Below are positions 25,289 through 34,551 of a stretch of DNA of 64,000 nucleotides, in pieces. The notes under the pieces were generated by a model. That model was not told the DNA's origin. It saw only the letters and a list, made by a program, of their open reading frames with translations, and made no database searches. Made by a program: the position numbers and the translations under genes. This DNA comes from GCA-2794515 sp034436155 (lineage in GTDB: Bacteria; Chloroflexota; Anaerolineae; Aggregatilineales; Phototrophicaceae), in assembly GCA_034436155.1 (NCBI GenBank), contig DAOTVP010000113.1, positions 1 to 64,000 of the forward strand. Direction: 5' to 3'. Every line of letters starts with the position of its first letter. Positions within the stretch are counted from its first letter, which is position 1.

Positions 25289-26425
25289 ATGGCGACACCC
25301 ACATTTGATACGCAAATACTGCTCGATGGTTTGGGACAGAGCATCCTCATTTTTGCCCAAAATGGCAAACTGGTGTACGAAAATTTAGCCAGTCGCACCA
25401 TGCTCGGCACAGATATCACCTTGCTCCGTAGCAATGGCTGGAGCGCCGCCACCACCCTCTTCAAGACCACCGAAACCGACCCCGATAAGCAACTCGAATC
25501 GTATCGGATACAAACCCTCACCTCGTTACGCCCTGTGCGCTTCTATATTCTCCATTCGGGTGAACGGATTCCCTGTTGGGCATCGGCAATTAGTTCAGAA
25601 GAGGGTGAAATTTGCACCATGCTCTCATTCGATACGCCCGATTGGGATGCGTTGCATGAACTGATGACCAAATTCCGCACCGAGATGAAAGATGCTATCG
25701 AATCGACATCGGGGCATGTTGACATCATCGAACAACTGATGAAAAACAAGCAGATTAAAGATGTCGAGACGCTGGCTAAACGCATCGGCGGATTCACACG
25801 GCTCATCAACATCCACATGAAGCGGGTCGGCAGGCTCGAAAATCTGATGGAGCGCCTAGAGGATATTCGCACAGGCGCACTGAAAGAATCGTTACGCAGT
25901 CGCAAGCGTCAAATTGCGCTCCGCACATTCTTAGAAGACTTTGAAGAATCGCTCGATGAAGTCGATCTTGTAGACCCCGAAACCGATGCCTATGACCATC
26001 GCTCACGGGTGAAAATAGATGCGCCAAGTGGCATAACGATTAGCGCCTCGCCCGCCTATCTGACGCGCATCTTGCATGACCTGTTACGCAATGCTATCAT
26101 GTATAGCATGAAAGCCACGCCCATCACCATCCAAGCGCGGGTGGTCGGCACAAATGCCCAAATTGATGTCAAAGATGAAGGGTACGGCATCCGCGAGAAA
26201 GAATATGAACGTGTCTTTGAAGCGTTCCAACGCGCACGCCAACCGCAAATCATCAGCGAATATGGGTATGGATTGAATTTATATGTTTGCAAACATGAGG
26301 TCGAAGCCATGAACGGACGCATTTGGTTCACCAGCGAAGAAAATGTCGGCACAACATTCAGCATCATGCTCCCGTTGTGGCAAGAAGAAGTCACTTCTTC
26401 CGCTTCTTCTTCTGATTCCAAATAA
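25289..26425 (+). CDS. Histidine-kinase-like protein with PAS-like start but no H-box
   Basis: This is a 378 aa soluble protein. The first 110 residues look PAS-like ('GQSILIFAQNGKLVYENLA'). A helical region of about 100 residues follows, where a kinase would carry its phosphorylated His, but no H-E/D-x-R/K-T/N-P box is found. The ATPase domain is intact: 'LHDLLRNAIMYSM', 'DEGYGI' and 'YGYGLNLYVCK'. It could be a partner kinase, a phosphatase or an ATP-binding signalling subunit. The tail is Ser-rich. It is bounded by terminators, so it is a single-gene unit. Confidence 0.8.
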   Translation: MATPTFDTQILLDGLGQSILIFAQNGKLVYENLASRTMLGTDITLLRSNGWSAATTLFKTTETDPDKQLESYRIQTLTSLRPVRFYILHSGERIPCWASAISSEEGEICTMLSFDTPDWDALHELMTKFRTEMKDAIESTSGHVDIIEQLMKNKQIKDVETLAKRIGGFTRLINIHMKRVGRLENLMERLEDIRTGALKESLRSRKRQIALRTFLEDFEESLDEVDLVDPETDAYDHRSRVKIDAPSGITISASPAYLTRILHDLLRNAIMYSMKATPITIQARVVGTNAQIDVKDEGYGIREKEYERVFEAFQRARQPQIISEYGYGLNLYVCKHEVEAMNGRIWFTSEENVGTTFSIMLPLWQEEVTSSASSSDSK

Positions 26426-26472
26426 GTTCGCCAGACCACCCCCAACACGAGATTTGATTGATACGCACATAC

Positions 26473-26514
26473 AAAACGCTCGTCTCGGATAGGTCTGAGG
26501 CGGGCGTTTTTTTT
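26473..26514 (+). terminator. Intrinsic terminator
   Basis: An AACGCTCGTCTC arm pairs with GAGGCGGGCGTT with a few G-T or mismatched positions, followed by eight T. Confidence 0.85.
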
Positions 26515-26533
26515 GGATTGATAGGTGACTCAG

Positions 26534-26674
26534 ATGGAATTTATGACACGGAACGTTTGGGATGCGCTCATCCTCGGCATCATCGCCGTGGGGCTAATCC
26601 TCGCATTTTTACGGCTACGCGCCGATTTAACCCGTCCAATAGACGATGACGATACCGACACACAAGGAGATTGA
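26534..26674 (+). CDS. Small single-pass membrane protein
   Basis: A 46 aa reading frame with one membrane helix ('ALILGIIAVGLILAFL') followed by a basic/acidic tail ending 'DDDDTDTQGD'. AGGTGA lies five bases before the ATG, and the stop is three bases before serS. Its last codons hold the AAGGAG of serS, so translation of the two is probably coupled. I do not recognise a family. Confidence 0.6.
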   Translation: MEFMTRNVWDALILGIIAVGLILAFLRLRADLTRPIDDDDTDTQGD

Positions 26675-26677
26675 ATC

Positions 26678-28102
26678 ATGCTCGATATAACCCTCATCCG
26701 CGAAAAACCCGATTGGGTCAAGGAACAATTGGCTAAATTATACGACCCGCCCGCTTTACAACGGGTGGATGCCATTGTCGAACTCGATATCACTCGCCGT
26801 CAATTGTTGACGAAAAGTGAGCAACTCCAAGCAGGTCGCAATAAACTCAACAAAGCGATGGGCTTATTGCGTGGGAATAAAAACCTGAGCGATGCCGATA
26901 AAATCGCTCGCGCATTGGGCGCGACTGCCTTCATCCAACAAGAGGCGATAGACCGCGCCGAAGCGGTTTTGATGGGTCATGAAAATCCACCTGCCCCATC
27001 AACCAACACCGATTTCGCGGGCGCGTTAGATGCGCTCACCAACGAATTGCGCGAGATGGGCGATAAGGTGAACGCGCTCAACGACCAATTGCGCGATGTG
27101 GATGCCCAACTCGAAGACAATTTGCTGTGGTTGCCTAACATCCCGCATGAAAGTGTGCCTGTCGCCGAAAGCGATGAACACAACATTCCCCATACCCCAC
27201 ACGGCACCATCCCCCAATTCGATTTCACACCCAAACCGCATTGGGAATTGGGTGTCGAATTGGGGATAATCGATTTTGAACGCGGGGTGAAATTGGCGGG
27301 CAGTCGCGCCTACATCTTACGCGGATGGGGCGCACGCCTACAACGCGCACTTGAAGCATTCTTTTTGGATATGGCACGCCAAAAAGGGTTTGAAGAGATA
27401 TATGTGCCGTTCTTCGTCAAAAAAGACATGCTGTATGGGGCGGGTCAATTCCCCAAATTCACTGATGTGGTCTACTACGACCAAGAGGCTGATGTATATA
27501 TGCTCCCAACGGCAGAGGTGGCAATCACCAATTTATTCCGCGATGAAATTTTGGATGAGAGCCAACTCCCCCTATATTTTGTCGCCGATACCCCGTGCTT
27601 CCGTCGAGAAAAATCATCGGCAGGGCGCGATACTCGTGGGATTAAACGGGTGCATCAATTCCAAAAAGTGGAGATGTATAAATTCACCACGCCAGAAACC
27701 AGCTACGCTGAACTCGAATCGTTGGTCGAGGCGGCGTGCGATATTTGTAAGGCGCTCAGATTGCCTCATCGCAAGTTAGAAATCGTCACGGGCGATTTGG
27801 GTTTTAGCGCCACCAAGAAATACGATGTGGAAGTGTGGGCGGCGGGCAGTGGCGAATGGCTGGAGGTGAGTTCATGTAGCAACACCGAAGCGTTTCAAGC
27901 CCGACGCGCCAATATCAAATATCGCCCAACCGAAGGCAAAAAGACGCAATTTGTGCATACGCTCAACGGGAGCGGCTTGGCAACCCCGCGCATCCTCATC
28001 GCCATCCTCGAAAATTATCAACAAGCCGATGGCAGTGTGATTATCCCCGAAATATTACGTCCCTATTTGGGCGGTGCAGATAAAATCCCCGCACAAGGGT
28101 AA
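26678..28102 (+). CDS. serS: Seryl-tRNA synthetase
   Basis: The 474 aa enzyme charges tRNA-Ser. The N-terminal antiparallel coiled coil that grips the tRNA arm is recognisable ('MLDITLIREKPDWVKEQL'). Class II motif 2 is 'DTPCFRREKSSAGRDTRGIKRVHQFQKVEMYKF', given here as two consecutive segments, and motif 3 is 'NGSGLATPRILIAILENYQ'. The protein is about 50 residues longer than many bacterial SerRS, mainly in the coiled-coil part. Confidence 0.96.
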   Translation: MLDITLIREKPDWVKEQLAKLYDPPALQRVDAIVELDITRRQLLTKSEQLQAGRNKLNKAMGLLRGNKNLSDADKIARALGATAFIQQEAIDRAEAVLMGHENPPAPSTNTDFAGALDALTNELREMGDKVNALNDQLRDVDAQLEDNLLWLPNIPHESVPVAESDEHNIPHTPHGTIPQFDFTPKPHWELGVELGIIDFERGVKLAGSRAYILRGWGARLQRALEAFFLDMARQKGFEEIYVPFFVKKDMLYGAGQFPKFTDVVYYDQEADVYMLPTAEVAITNLFRDEILDESQLPLYFVADTPCFRREKSSAGRDTRGIKRVHQFQKVEMYKFTTPETSYAELESLVEAACDICKALRLPHRKLEIVTGDLGFSATKKYDVEVWAAGSGEWLEVSSCSNTEAFQARRANIKYRPTEGKKTQFVHTLNGSGLATPRILIAILENYQQADGSVIIPEILRPYLGGADKIPAQG

Positions 28103-28121
28103 TCTATTCATCAGTTTTAGC

Positions 28122-28141
28122 GGACGGCAATAATGCCGTCC
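28122..28141. repeat. Hairpin, possible remnant of the intergenic repeat
   Basis: GGACGGCA / TGCCGTCC with an ATAA loop, followed by ATCCCTACACC. The end resembles the 'CGTCCCTA' tail of the two-hairpin repeats, but only one unit is present. It may also serve to end the serS transcript. Confidence 0.45.
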
Positions 28142-28197
28142 ATCCCTACACCCTAAAATCTCATCATCTCATTACACACAAAAATTACGATTTGAGA

Positions 28198-28203
28198 TAT
28201 AAT
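28198..28203 (+). promoter_or_regulatory. -10 element before the cyclotransferase gene
   Basis: A consensus TATAAT lies 53 bases before the ATG. The only nearby -35 candidate, TTACAC at 28172, has a 20-base spacing, so the assignment is weak. Confidence 0.35.
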
Positions 28204-28255
28204 CATTAACGAAATTCAGCACACTCTAAAAAATATTTTTTTGCGAGGGATTTTG

Positions 28256-28552
28256 ATGGAAAAATTATTTGTTTACGGCACACTCCAAGACCCCGATATT
28301 CAAAAATCACTGGTGGGGCGGATTATTTTCGGTACGCCTGCACGATTGGTCAATTACGAAAAAACGACCATCAATTTAGGCGGACGGATATATCCGATTG
28401 TCCGCCCTGCCGAAAATAAGGCGGTGGTTGGCATGGTCTTAGAGGTCACACCCGATGAATTGACGCGGTTTGACCGTTACGAGACCAACGCCTATCGGCG
28501 CATCACGGCAAAACTGGATAGCGGTCAGACGGTGTGGGTGTATAGCGAATAG
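28256..28552 (+). CDS. Gamma-glutamylcyclotransferase-like protein
   Basis: This 98 aa protein has the GGCT/AIG2 fold. 'LFVYGTLQDPDIQKSLVG' is the substrate-binding YGxL loop, and 'FDRYETNAYRR' carries the Glu expected for catalysis. Family members release 5-oxoproline from gamma-glutamyl amines or dipeptides; the true substrate is unknown. GAGGG six bases upstream supports the ATG. It stands alone between a hairpin and a terminator. Confidence 0.85.
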   Translation: MEKLFVYGTLQDPDIQKSLVGRIIFGTPARLVNYEKTTINLGGRIYPIVRPAENKAVVGMVLEVTPDELTRFDRYETNAYRRITAKLDSGQTVWVYSE

Positions 28553-28558
28553 GCAACA

Positions 28559-28594
28559 ACGGGGCGAAGTTATCGCCCCGTGTTTATTTTTTTG
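28559..28594 (+). terminator. Intrinsic terminator
   Basis: ACGGGGCGA / TCGCCCCGT with an AGTTA loop, followed by GTTTATTTTTTT. It ends the cyclotransferase transcript and overlaps the tail of the convergent Uma2 gene. Confidence 0.85.
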
Positions 28595-29165
28595 GATAAT
28601 TCGGGGGGAAAATATCGCGTATCGGCATCTCAAAATCGGGCAAAACGGGACGGTTACGCAAAATATCATCTATACCGAACCGTTTGGTTATCACTTGGCT
28701 ATCCTCATCCAACCAAAATACGATGAGTTCCAGTGTCTTCGGATACACCACCCACACTTCTAAGACACCATTGTAAAGATAATCTCGCGTTTTCTGAAAA
28801 ATATCTTCACGCTGAGATACAACCTCTATAGCAAGTTCAGGCGCAGGCATAATGTCATCTGTAATTTCAGGGTATCGCCCCAGTGAGATAAAACCGATGT
28901 CGGGCTGTCTTACCATATAATCATTCAGACGATACCCACCATCAGGGACGCTTACACTTCCCAAATTGCGCAGGATAACATAATTATTCAAGAATGTAAT
29001 GATACGACCCGCTACAATAGTATTGATTGATTTGACAGATGCCATATCGTTATCGTCCTCAATAATCTCACCGTTGACCAATTCCAATTTTCGATGCCGA
29101 TTTTCGGGCAACTGTGCAAATTCCCAAAATTCTTCTGCGGTATACAGTTTTTCGGTCACGCTCAT
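28584..29165 (-). CDS. Uma2-family (DUF820) putative endonuclease
   Basis: The 193 aa protein is of the Uma2/DUF820 family with a PD-(D/E)XK-like nuclease fold. 'KLELVNGEIIE' near residue 27 holds the first acid, 'RQPDIGFIS' the Asp and 'PELAIEVVSQRED' the E-x-x motif. 'KTRDYLYNGVLEVWVVYP' is the usual C-terminal stretch. These genes are abundant in cyanobacteria and Chloroflexota, often in many copies. Their role is not settled. AAGGTG lies before the ATG. Confidence 0.88.
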   Translation of the reverse strand: MSVTEKLYTAEEFWEFAQLPENRHRKLELVNGEIIEDDNDMASVKSINTIVAGRIITFLNNYVILRNLGSVSVPDGGYRLNDYMVRQPDIGFISLGRYPEITDDIMPAPELAIEVVSQREDIFQKTRDYLYNGVLEVWVVYPKTLELIVFWLDEDSQVITKRFGIDDILRNRPVLPDFEMPIRDIFPPNYPKK

Positions 29166-29206
29166 GATTAATGCACCTTCTCACACTCACATTTTTTCAT
29201 AGTATA

Positions 29207-31093
29207 TCACACATAGATGACCATTTGTGCCAAAAAGCGCACGATGCGCTCATAATAATCTTTGACATTTTCAGGCTTACGGAAACCATGCCCTTCACCC
29301 GCATACACCACATATTCATGCGGAACGCCGTTCATACGTAAGGCTTCGACCAATGTATCGGATTGATTTTGTGGCACAACCGTGTCATCACTACCCTGAA
29401 ACAGCAACACCGCATCTTGGATTTTATCGGCATGAAATAACGGGGAACGTTCCCGATACACATCCGACGCATCGGGCAACGCACCGAGCAACACATCGCT
29501 ATATCGCGCCTCGAATTTATGCGTATCCATCACCAACATGAATTGATTCGCCACACCATAACGCACCACCGCGGCACGATAAAAATTCGGCTTGGTCACG
29601 AGCGATTGCAATGCAGTGAATCCGCCCGCGCTACCGCCCATAATCACCAAGCGTTTGGGATCTGCTAAACCGCGTTCTATCAATGCGGATACACCACTGG
29701 CAGAATCTTCGACATCGTATATGCCCCATGCCCCGTTCATCTTTTGTTGATATGCCCGACCATAACCCGTGCTACCACGATGATTCGGATACAAAACGGC
29801 GTAGCCTCGCGTGGCGAAGAATTGTGCTTCATCGTCATAACCGAGTGTTTTTTGCGATGTCGGACCACCATGCACAATCACCACCAACGGCGGTGCGCCA
29901 TTATCTGTGAATTGTTGATGGGTTGGCGGATAATACACCCCATGCACATCCTCACCATCATGCCCCGTCCATGTGATATGTTGTGCTTTGGCGAGATCGT
30001 CGGGATGAATCAGCTCCAACCCCGCCCGCCGATGGATTTGTTCGTATCCCTTGCCCGAATAGCTGATGATGCGCGGTGACAGTTGTGATGAACTGGCAAT
30101 CATCGCCACAGACCCGTTCACCGATACGGCGATTTGCTCCAGAAAGCTATAATGACGCAACGCGCCGATGTGTTTTTCTGTGCCAAATACCACATCGTAA
30201 GCATATAACGCGCTTGCACCATGCTGATAACGCAATAAATAAATAAGCGCACTATCGGCAGACCAGCCATACGTTTTTAAGCCTTGCAACCACACGGGAC
30301 GACCATGTTCAACATCGCCGTGAGTGAGTTGAGTATGTGTTTTCGCCTCTAAATCATACACATAGATATGTCCCCAACCCGTTGCATCGCTGATATAAGC
30401 CAAATAACGCCCATCAGGTGAAAATTGAGGCGAAAAAATCGCCGTGCTGATATTGCCCACAATCACGCTATCGTCTTGGATATATGGCAACCCGTTTTCG
30501 CCAACCGCGATATGGGCAAGGTGGAGTTCTGTCCCATCCCAGCCCATATTCGGTTGATTCCACGCGATATAAGCAATCAGATTGCCACTCGGATGCCATG
30601 TCGGTTGCATGTAAAAATCGGCACCATACGACAATTTTTGTGGATATTGCCGTCCATAACTATCAACCACCGCCAGACAATCGCGATCTTCGTAAGTATG
30701 CACATATAACACGAATTGATTATCGGGCGAGATGGTCGGCGCGGCGGCATTGCCAAATGCCGGTGTGAGTGGGCGCGGTTTGCCCCCATCCAACGCTTGC
30801 CGATACAACCTGCCCTGATTGCCCACGAAAATCACAATACCATTCTGGACACAGAACTCGCCGCCTCCATAAAAAACCCGCGCTCGTACCGATTGGTCGC
30901 TCGGCGTGAGTTCACGCGGGGCATCTGTGCCAAATTGCGCCATTAATAGCCCGCGCCCATCTTTATTTTCACACCAGACGAGCGTCTCGCCATCGCTATC
31001 CCACATCACATCGTTCAGGCGTAGGGTGGTGGTCATCATACTGGGTGAAAGTGGGCTAGACCAAGTGCCAAATTGTCGGCGTATTTTGCTCAT
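29207..31093 (-). CDS. S9-family peptidase (prolyl-oligopeptidase type)
   Basis: The 628 aa product combines an N-terminal beta-propeller (about 1-360, with repeated 'SPDGRYLAYISD'- and 'HPSGNLIAYIAW'-type blades) and a C-terminal alpha/beta hydrolase. The catalytic Ser is in 'IMGGSAGGFTAL', the Asp in 'GSDDTVVP' and the His in 'GEGHGF'. It is expected to cut short peptides, perhaps dipeptides or acylated residues. No signal peptide is seen, so it is cytoplasmic. The start is an ATG. A TTG lies two codons earlier. Confidence 0.92.
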   Translation of the reverse strand: MSKIRRQFGTWSSPLSPSMMTTTLRLNDVMWDSDGETLVWCENKDGRGLLMAQFGTDAPRELTPSDQSVRARVFYGGGEFCVQNGIVIFVGNQGRLYRQALDGGKPRPLTPAFGNAAAPTISPDNQFVLYVHTYEDRDCLAVVDSYGRQYPQKLSYGADFYMQPTWHPSGNLIAYIAWNQPNMGWDGTELHLAHIAVGENGLPYIQDDSVIVGNISTAIFSPQFSPDGRYLAYISDATGWGHIYVYDLEAKTHTQLTHGDVEHGRPVWLQGLKTYGWSADSALIYLLRYQHGASALYAYDVVFGTEKHIGALRHYSFLEQIAVSVNGSVAMIASSSQLSPRIISYSGKGYEQIHRRAGLELIHPDDLAKAQHITWTGHDGEDVHGVYYPPTHQQFTDNGAPPLVVIVHGGPTSQKTLGYDDEAQFFATRGYAVLYPNHRGSTGYGRAYQQKMNGAWGIYDVEDSASGVSALIERGLADPKRLVIMGGSAGGFTALQSLVTKPNFYRAAVVRYGVANQFMLVMDTHKFEARYSDVLLGALPDASDVYRERSPLFHADKIQDAVLLFQGSDDTVVPQNQSDTLVEALRMNGVPHEYVVYAGEGHGFRKPENVKDYYERIVRFLAQMVIYV

Positions 31094-31099
31094 TATCAA

Positions 31100-31612
31100 T
31101 TATCTCGCTTTCTGAATCATTGTTATCAAAAATATGATATTTTGAGGGTAATCTCGCCCATACATACCGAAAAATTTCAAAAATATCGCACTTGTACGGG
31201 GGCGATTCGAATATCGTCCCTAAGTATCAAATATATGAATTATGCCATGCACACCCCAAAATGCAAAACGCCCCTATCTACAAGAGAAGGGGCGTTTGTG
31301 ATTGTCAGTGTGAGACTGCAAAAATGTTTTTTAATAAATTTAGTTGAGGTGTCTCACACACTTAACTTGGCGATACTATAACTGATGCAACGGCACTTGT
31401 CAAAGAAAAATGAGGACAAATGACAGCACACAAAATCGTTCTTTTTAGAACTATCGATAATGAAAAAATTATCAAAAACTTATAGACCCCTCATGAACCA
31501 TTGTTAGGGCGGTTTTTGAGGGGTCAAAAGTGGAAGTGCTTCCATTTTTAATTAAATCTTGGTTAAATTGAGGTCAAAATTTTCTCAAGTTCATGCAATT
31601 TATACAAACCAC
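31100..31612. other. AT-rich intergenic region with several inverted repeats, no gene seen
   Basis: About 510 bases without a supported reading frame. It holds a degenerate repeat hairpin (GGGGCGAT / ATCGTCCC, 31199-31220), a stem AAACGCCCCT / AGGGGCGTTT (31266-31297), a spaced inverted repeat GTGTGAGAC (31308) / GTCTCACAC (31351), a stem GACCCCTCA (31485) / TGAGGGGTC (31517), and a terminator-like TGGAAG-tg-CTTCCA with T-rich flanks near 31531-31548 that could end the transpeptidase transcript on the minus strand. Whether a small RNA is made here cannot be read from sequence alone. Confidence 0.6.
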
Positions 31613-33544
31613 CTAATAGCTGTTGGTCGCCATCATTTGCTTCGCCAATTGTCCTAAATCGCTAGTAGGCTGAAATTCATTCGAGATAATCTCGACAATT
31701 GTCCCCTGCTCTGCCCAATCATACAAGGCTTTAGCATCGGCATCATTCGACATAACACACCCAAAGGTATACGGGAAGCCGACAAAACCATCGCCCAACA
31801 AATTGCCATTGGGCAAAACCACCTTGCCATGAAACCCATTGACGATGCCAGGGATGACCTCATAAATCCCCATGAACCAGCTCATCTCCCACACACCACA
31901 ACTCACGCCAGACACATCACATAACGTGACACTGCTCCCATACGCCACTTCGCTATGCCCCAAAATCTGATAAATTCCGGGCGATGTGGGCGCATCTTGC
32001 ACGCCCGATGAAATCTCCCACTGGAACACCACTTGACCATTTTCAAAGGCGATTAATTCCTGCTCGTTCAAATCGACCACAATTCGTTTATAGGGTATGG
32101 GGTCATATGGCAGGGCAATATCACGACTGGGGATGTTGAGGATGTCCCCCACCGACAAAATATCGAGGTTACGCCCACTATTGGCATCTTTGATCTGAAA
32201 AAATGGGATACCCGTGCGTCGCGCAATCCGAAAACCGGTATCGCCACGTTGGACTTCATATACCGTTGAGCGATAGCGCACGCGCAAATCCATCGTGGTG
32301 ATGCCTTCGGCAATCGCCCGATTCGCCATTTCAGTGGCTTCTTTTGGCTCGATATAGCGCAAATTGCTATCGGGCGGGTTGAGCGTGGTATTGACCTCAT
32401 TCACAAATTGAGCGAATGTATCTGGATTAAGCACCAAACCATCTTCACCAGCCACTAACCATCCAGTGAAGGTATCACGGTCTACTGCCCATGTGAAAAA
32501 TTGATTGGTATAGGGGTCATAGCCACGCAATTCGAGCGGTTGGCTGACAATTCGCATCACATCGTCTAAAAATGGCTCTGGGTTATCATTTTCGGGCAAC
32601 AGAACATTCATCTGGAGTGAAAATCGCTTGTTCACCACAATATCGACCATGCGCCGATTCAGTTCCTCGGTGGTGCGGGTATAATTCATCTCGCGCCCTG
32701 CCCCACCCGACAACCCAGTCAATACGCCATTTTGCCATTCAAAACGGGCATTGATAGGCGGTTGGTAAACATCATCGCGTATATCCAACAAAAAATCACC
32801 TGCTGTAATTTCTTCGAGACGCACCACAGGCATGATTTCACGCCCAAAGGGAATCGCGCCAAAACTCACAGCTTTGGCTTGTTCGACCGTTGCTTCGACA
32901 TCGAGTATAAACCCCATTTGCGCTGCCGATACCGATGCGACCTGTTCATCCGCCACCCAAATATCAATCGTATAACCGCTATCCCATATCGCTCGTAATT
33001 TGTCTTGGGCTTCTTCGACAGTCAATCCGCCTAAATCGACACCCATTGTTTGCACAGACGGAAAAATACGACCCGTGAGGGCAAAACTGGCATAGTGGAT
33101 GATAATCACCACAAACACCATCGCAATCGCGCCTTGTATGATGACAGGATGTTTGCGGATATACCATAGCACGTCTTGTATCCATAACAGCACCATCTGG
33201 CGCAAATCGTACCAATCCATTTGCCCAATGCTTTGGGCTTGAATTGGCTTGCGCGAGGACGGTCTGCGTCCTGTTTCTTGGCGATTGGTGCGCGGGGTAT
33301 AACGGGCGGCGCGTTGCCGTTGGATAGCATCCTCGCGGGATGCGCTACGCAGTGTGGTAGAACGGGTGCGCGGACGCGCCATATCATCAAATGAACGCGG
33401 AGATGCGTCTTCGGTGGAGATAATCGGTTGGCGCGGGGGCAAATTATCGGGGTCTACCATGCGGACAGCCATCGCTTCGCGTTGTTTGCGTGCATTCTGA
33501 CGTTCACGGGCTTTATTTGTTCGTTTACGGGAATTATCAGTCAT
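31613..33544 (-). CDS. L,D-transpeptidase with LysM and membrane anchor
   Basis: The 643 aa protein has a basic, disordered cytoplasmic start (about 1-125), one membrane helix ('IIQGAIAMVFVVIIIHYASF'), and a large outer part. That part starts with a YoaR/VanW-type region ('GVDLGGLTVEEAQDKL'), then has a LysM-like segment ('YEVQRGDTGFRIARRTGI') and the YkuD domain. The YkuD cysteine is present in 'YTFGCVMSND' (Cys596), but the usual SHGC histidine is Phe, although an earlier 'GFHGKV' His remains. It should act on peptidoglycan cross-links, if active. Confidence 0.88.
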   Translation of the reverse strand: MTDNSRKRTNKARERQNARKQREAMAVRMVDPDNLPPRQPIISTEDASPRSFDDMARPRTRSTTLRSASREDAIQRQRAARYTPRTNRQETGRRPSSRKPIQAQSIGQMDWYDLRQMVLLWIQDVLWYIRKHPVIIQGAIAMVFVVIIIHYASFALTGRIFPSVQTMGVDLGGLTVEEAQDKLRAIWDSGYTIDIWVADEQVASVSAAQMGFILDVEATVEQAKAVSFGAIPFGREIMPVVRLEEITAGDFLLDIRDDVYQPPINARFEWQNGVLTGLSGGAGREMNYTRTTEELNRRMVDIVVNKRFSLQMNVLLPENDNPEPFLDDVMRIVSQPLELRGYDPYTNQFFTWAVDRDTFTGWLVAGEDGLVLNPDTFAQFVNEVNTTLNPPDSNLRYIEPKEATEMANRAIAEGITTMDLRVRYRSTVYEVQRGDTGFRIARRTGIPFFQIKDANSGRNLDILSVGDILNIPSRDIALPYDPIPYKRIVVDLNEQELIAFENGQVVFQWEISSGVQDAPTSPGIYQILGHSEVAYGSSVTLCDVSGVSCGVWEMSWFMGIYEVIPGIVNGFHGKVVLPNGNLLGDGFVGFPYTFGCVMSNDADAKALYDWAEQGTIVEIISNEFQPTSDLGQLAKQMMATNSY

Positions 33545-33682
33545 CGGTCAATACTTACCTCTATCTTAATTTTTCATATTTTATAATTTTGCACCCACTC
33601 CATGCAACATGGTTTTCTTTGTATCCATTTTGCCGTAAAATGAGGAATATGAAAATTTATTCGATAAGCGAGATCAATCATC

Positions 33683-34549
33683 GTGAGCCAATTACCTATA
33701 TTTGATGAACCAGTAGAAAAAGAACCTACGCTATCTGACCAACCTGAAGGCAAACGCGCCAATGACCTCAGTGGTAAAGAATGGACAAAAAATTCGATCA
33801 GCATCTGGTCGGATATTCGCAAATCGAAAGAAGAGACCGATTTAGGACATCCCGCGATTTTTCCGAGTGAATTGGTGAAGCGCCTCATCGAAACATTCAC
33901 CCGTACATCCGAAAAAGTGATTTTAGACCCGTTTTCGGGGAGCGGGTCTACAGTAGTGACAGCTTCACGCATGGGGCGGGTTGGCATCGGCTTTGAAATT
34001 AATCCTGATTATATCGAATTAACTGAAAGGCGTTTGAGCCAACGCGATATTTGGCAACCCGAAATAGATACCCAAAGCAAGGCTTATCAGATGGATGCGC
34101 GTCATTTGTTAAATGTGATACAACCGAATTCTGTAGATATGGTCATCACATCACCCCCATACTGGGATATCTTATCGCGTGAACGGACAGCCGATGGCAA
34201 AGATATTCGGGATTATGGCGACACAACCAATGATTTAGGCAAAATTGATGATTATCGCCAATTCATGAACGAACTAGCGATGGTGTTTAAGCCTGTATTT
34301 ACGGCGCTCAAAGCGGGGAAATATTGTTGTGTGGTGGTGATGGATATTCGCAAAAAGAATAAATTTTATCCATTTCACGCCGATATTGCGCTCATGATGG
34401 AAGAAATCGGCTTCATCTATGACGATTTAATCATCTGGGATAGGCGACACGAATATAATAACCTGCGCCCGTTGGGGTATCCGAGTGTGTTCCGCATCAA
34501 TAAATGTCATGAGTATATTCTGATATTTCAAAAACCATCTGAGGGGTAA
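33683..34549 (+). CDS. Site-specific DNA methyltransferase (amino-methylating type)
   Basis: The 288 aa enzyme has SAM-binding motif I 'LDPFSGSGSTVV' (from Asp82) before catalytic motif IV 'ITSPPYWD' (Ser157-Tyr160). The SPPY form is typical of N4-cytosine methyltransferases, although N6-adenine cannot be excluded. GTG is the start. It is the first gene of a three-gene set with two-base gaps and so is the modification part of a putative restriction-modification system. Confidence 0.88.
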   Translation: MSQLPIFDEPVEKEPTLSDQPEGKRANDLSGKEWTKNSISIWSDIRKSKEETDLGHPAIFPSELVKRLIETFTRTSEKVILDPFSGSGSTVVTASRMGRVGIGFEINPDYIELTERRLSQRDIWQPEIDTQSKAYQMDARHLLNVIQPNSVDMVITSPPYWDILSRERTADGKDIRDYGDTTNDLGKIDDYRQFMNELAMVFKPVFTALKAGKYCCVVVMDIRKKNKFYPFHADIALMMEEIGFIYDDLIIWDRRHEYNNLRPLGYPSVFRINKCHEYILIFQKPSEG

Positions 34550-34551
34550 TT

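Noticed and set aside
26426..26533. T-box leader before serS
   Set aside because: No T-box sequence or specifier-loop arrangement. The hairpin is an ordinary terminator of the upstream gene.
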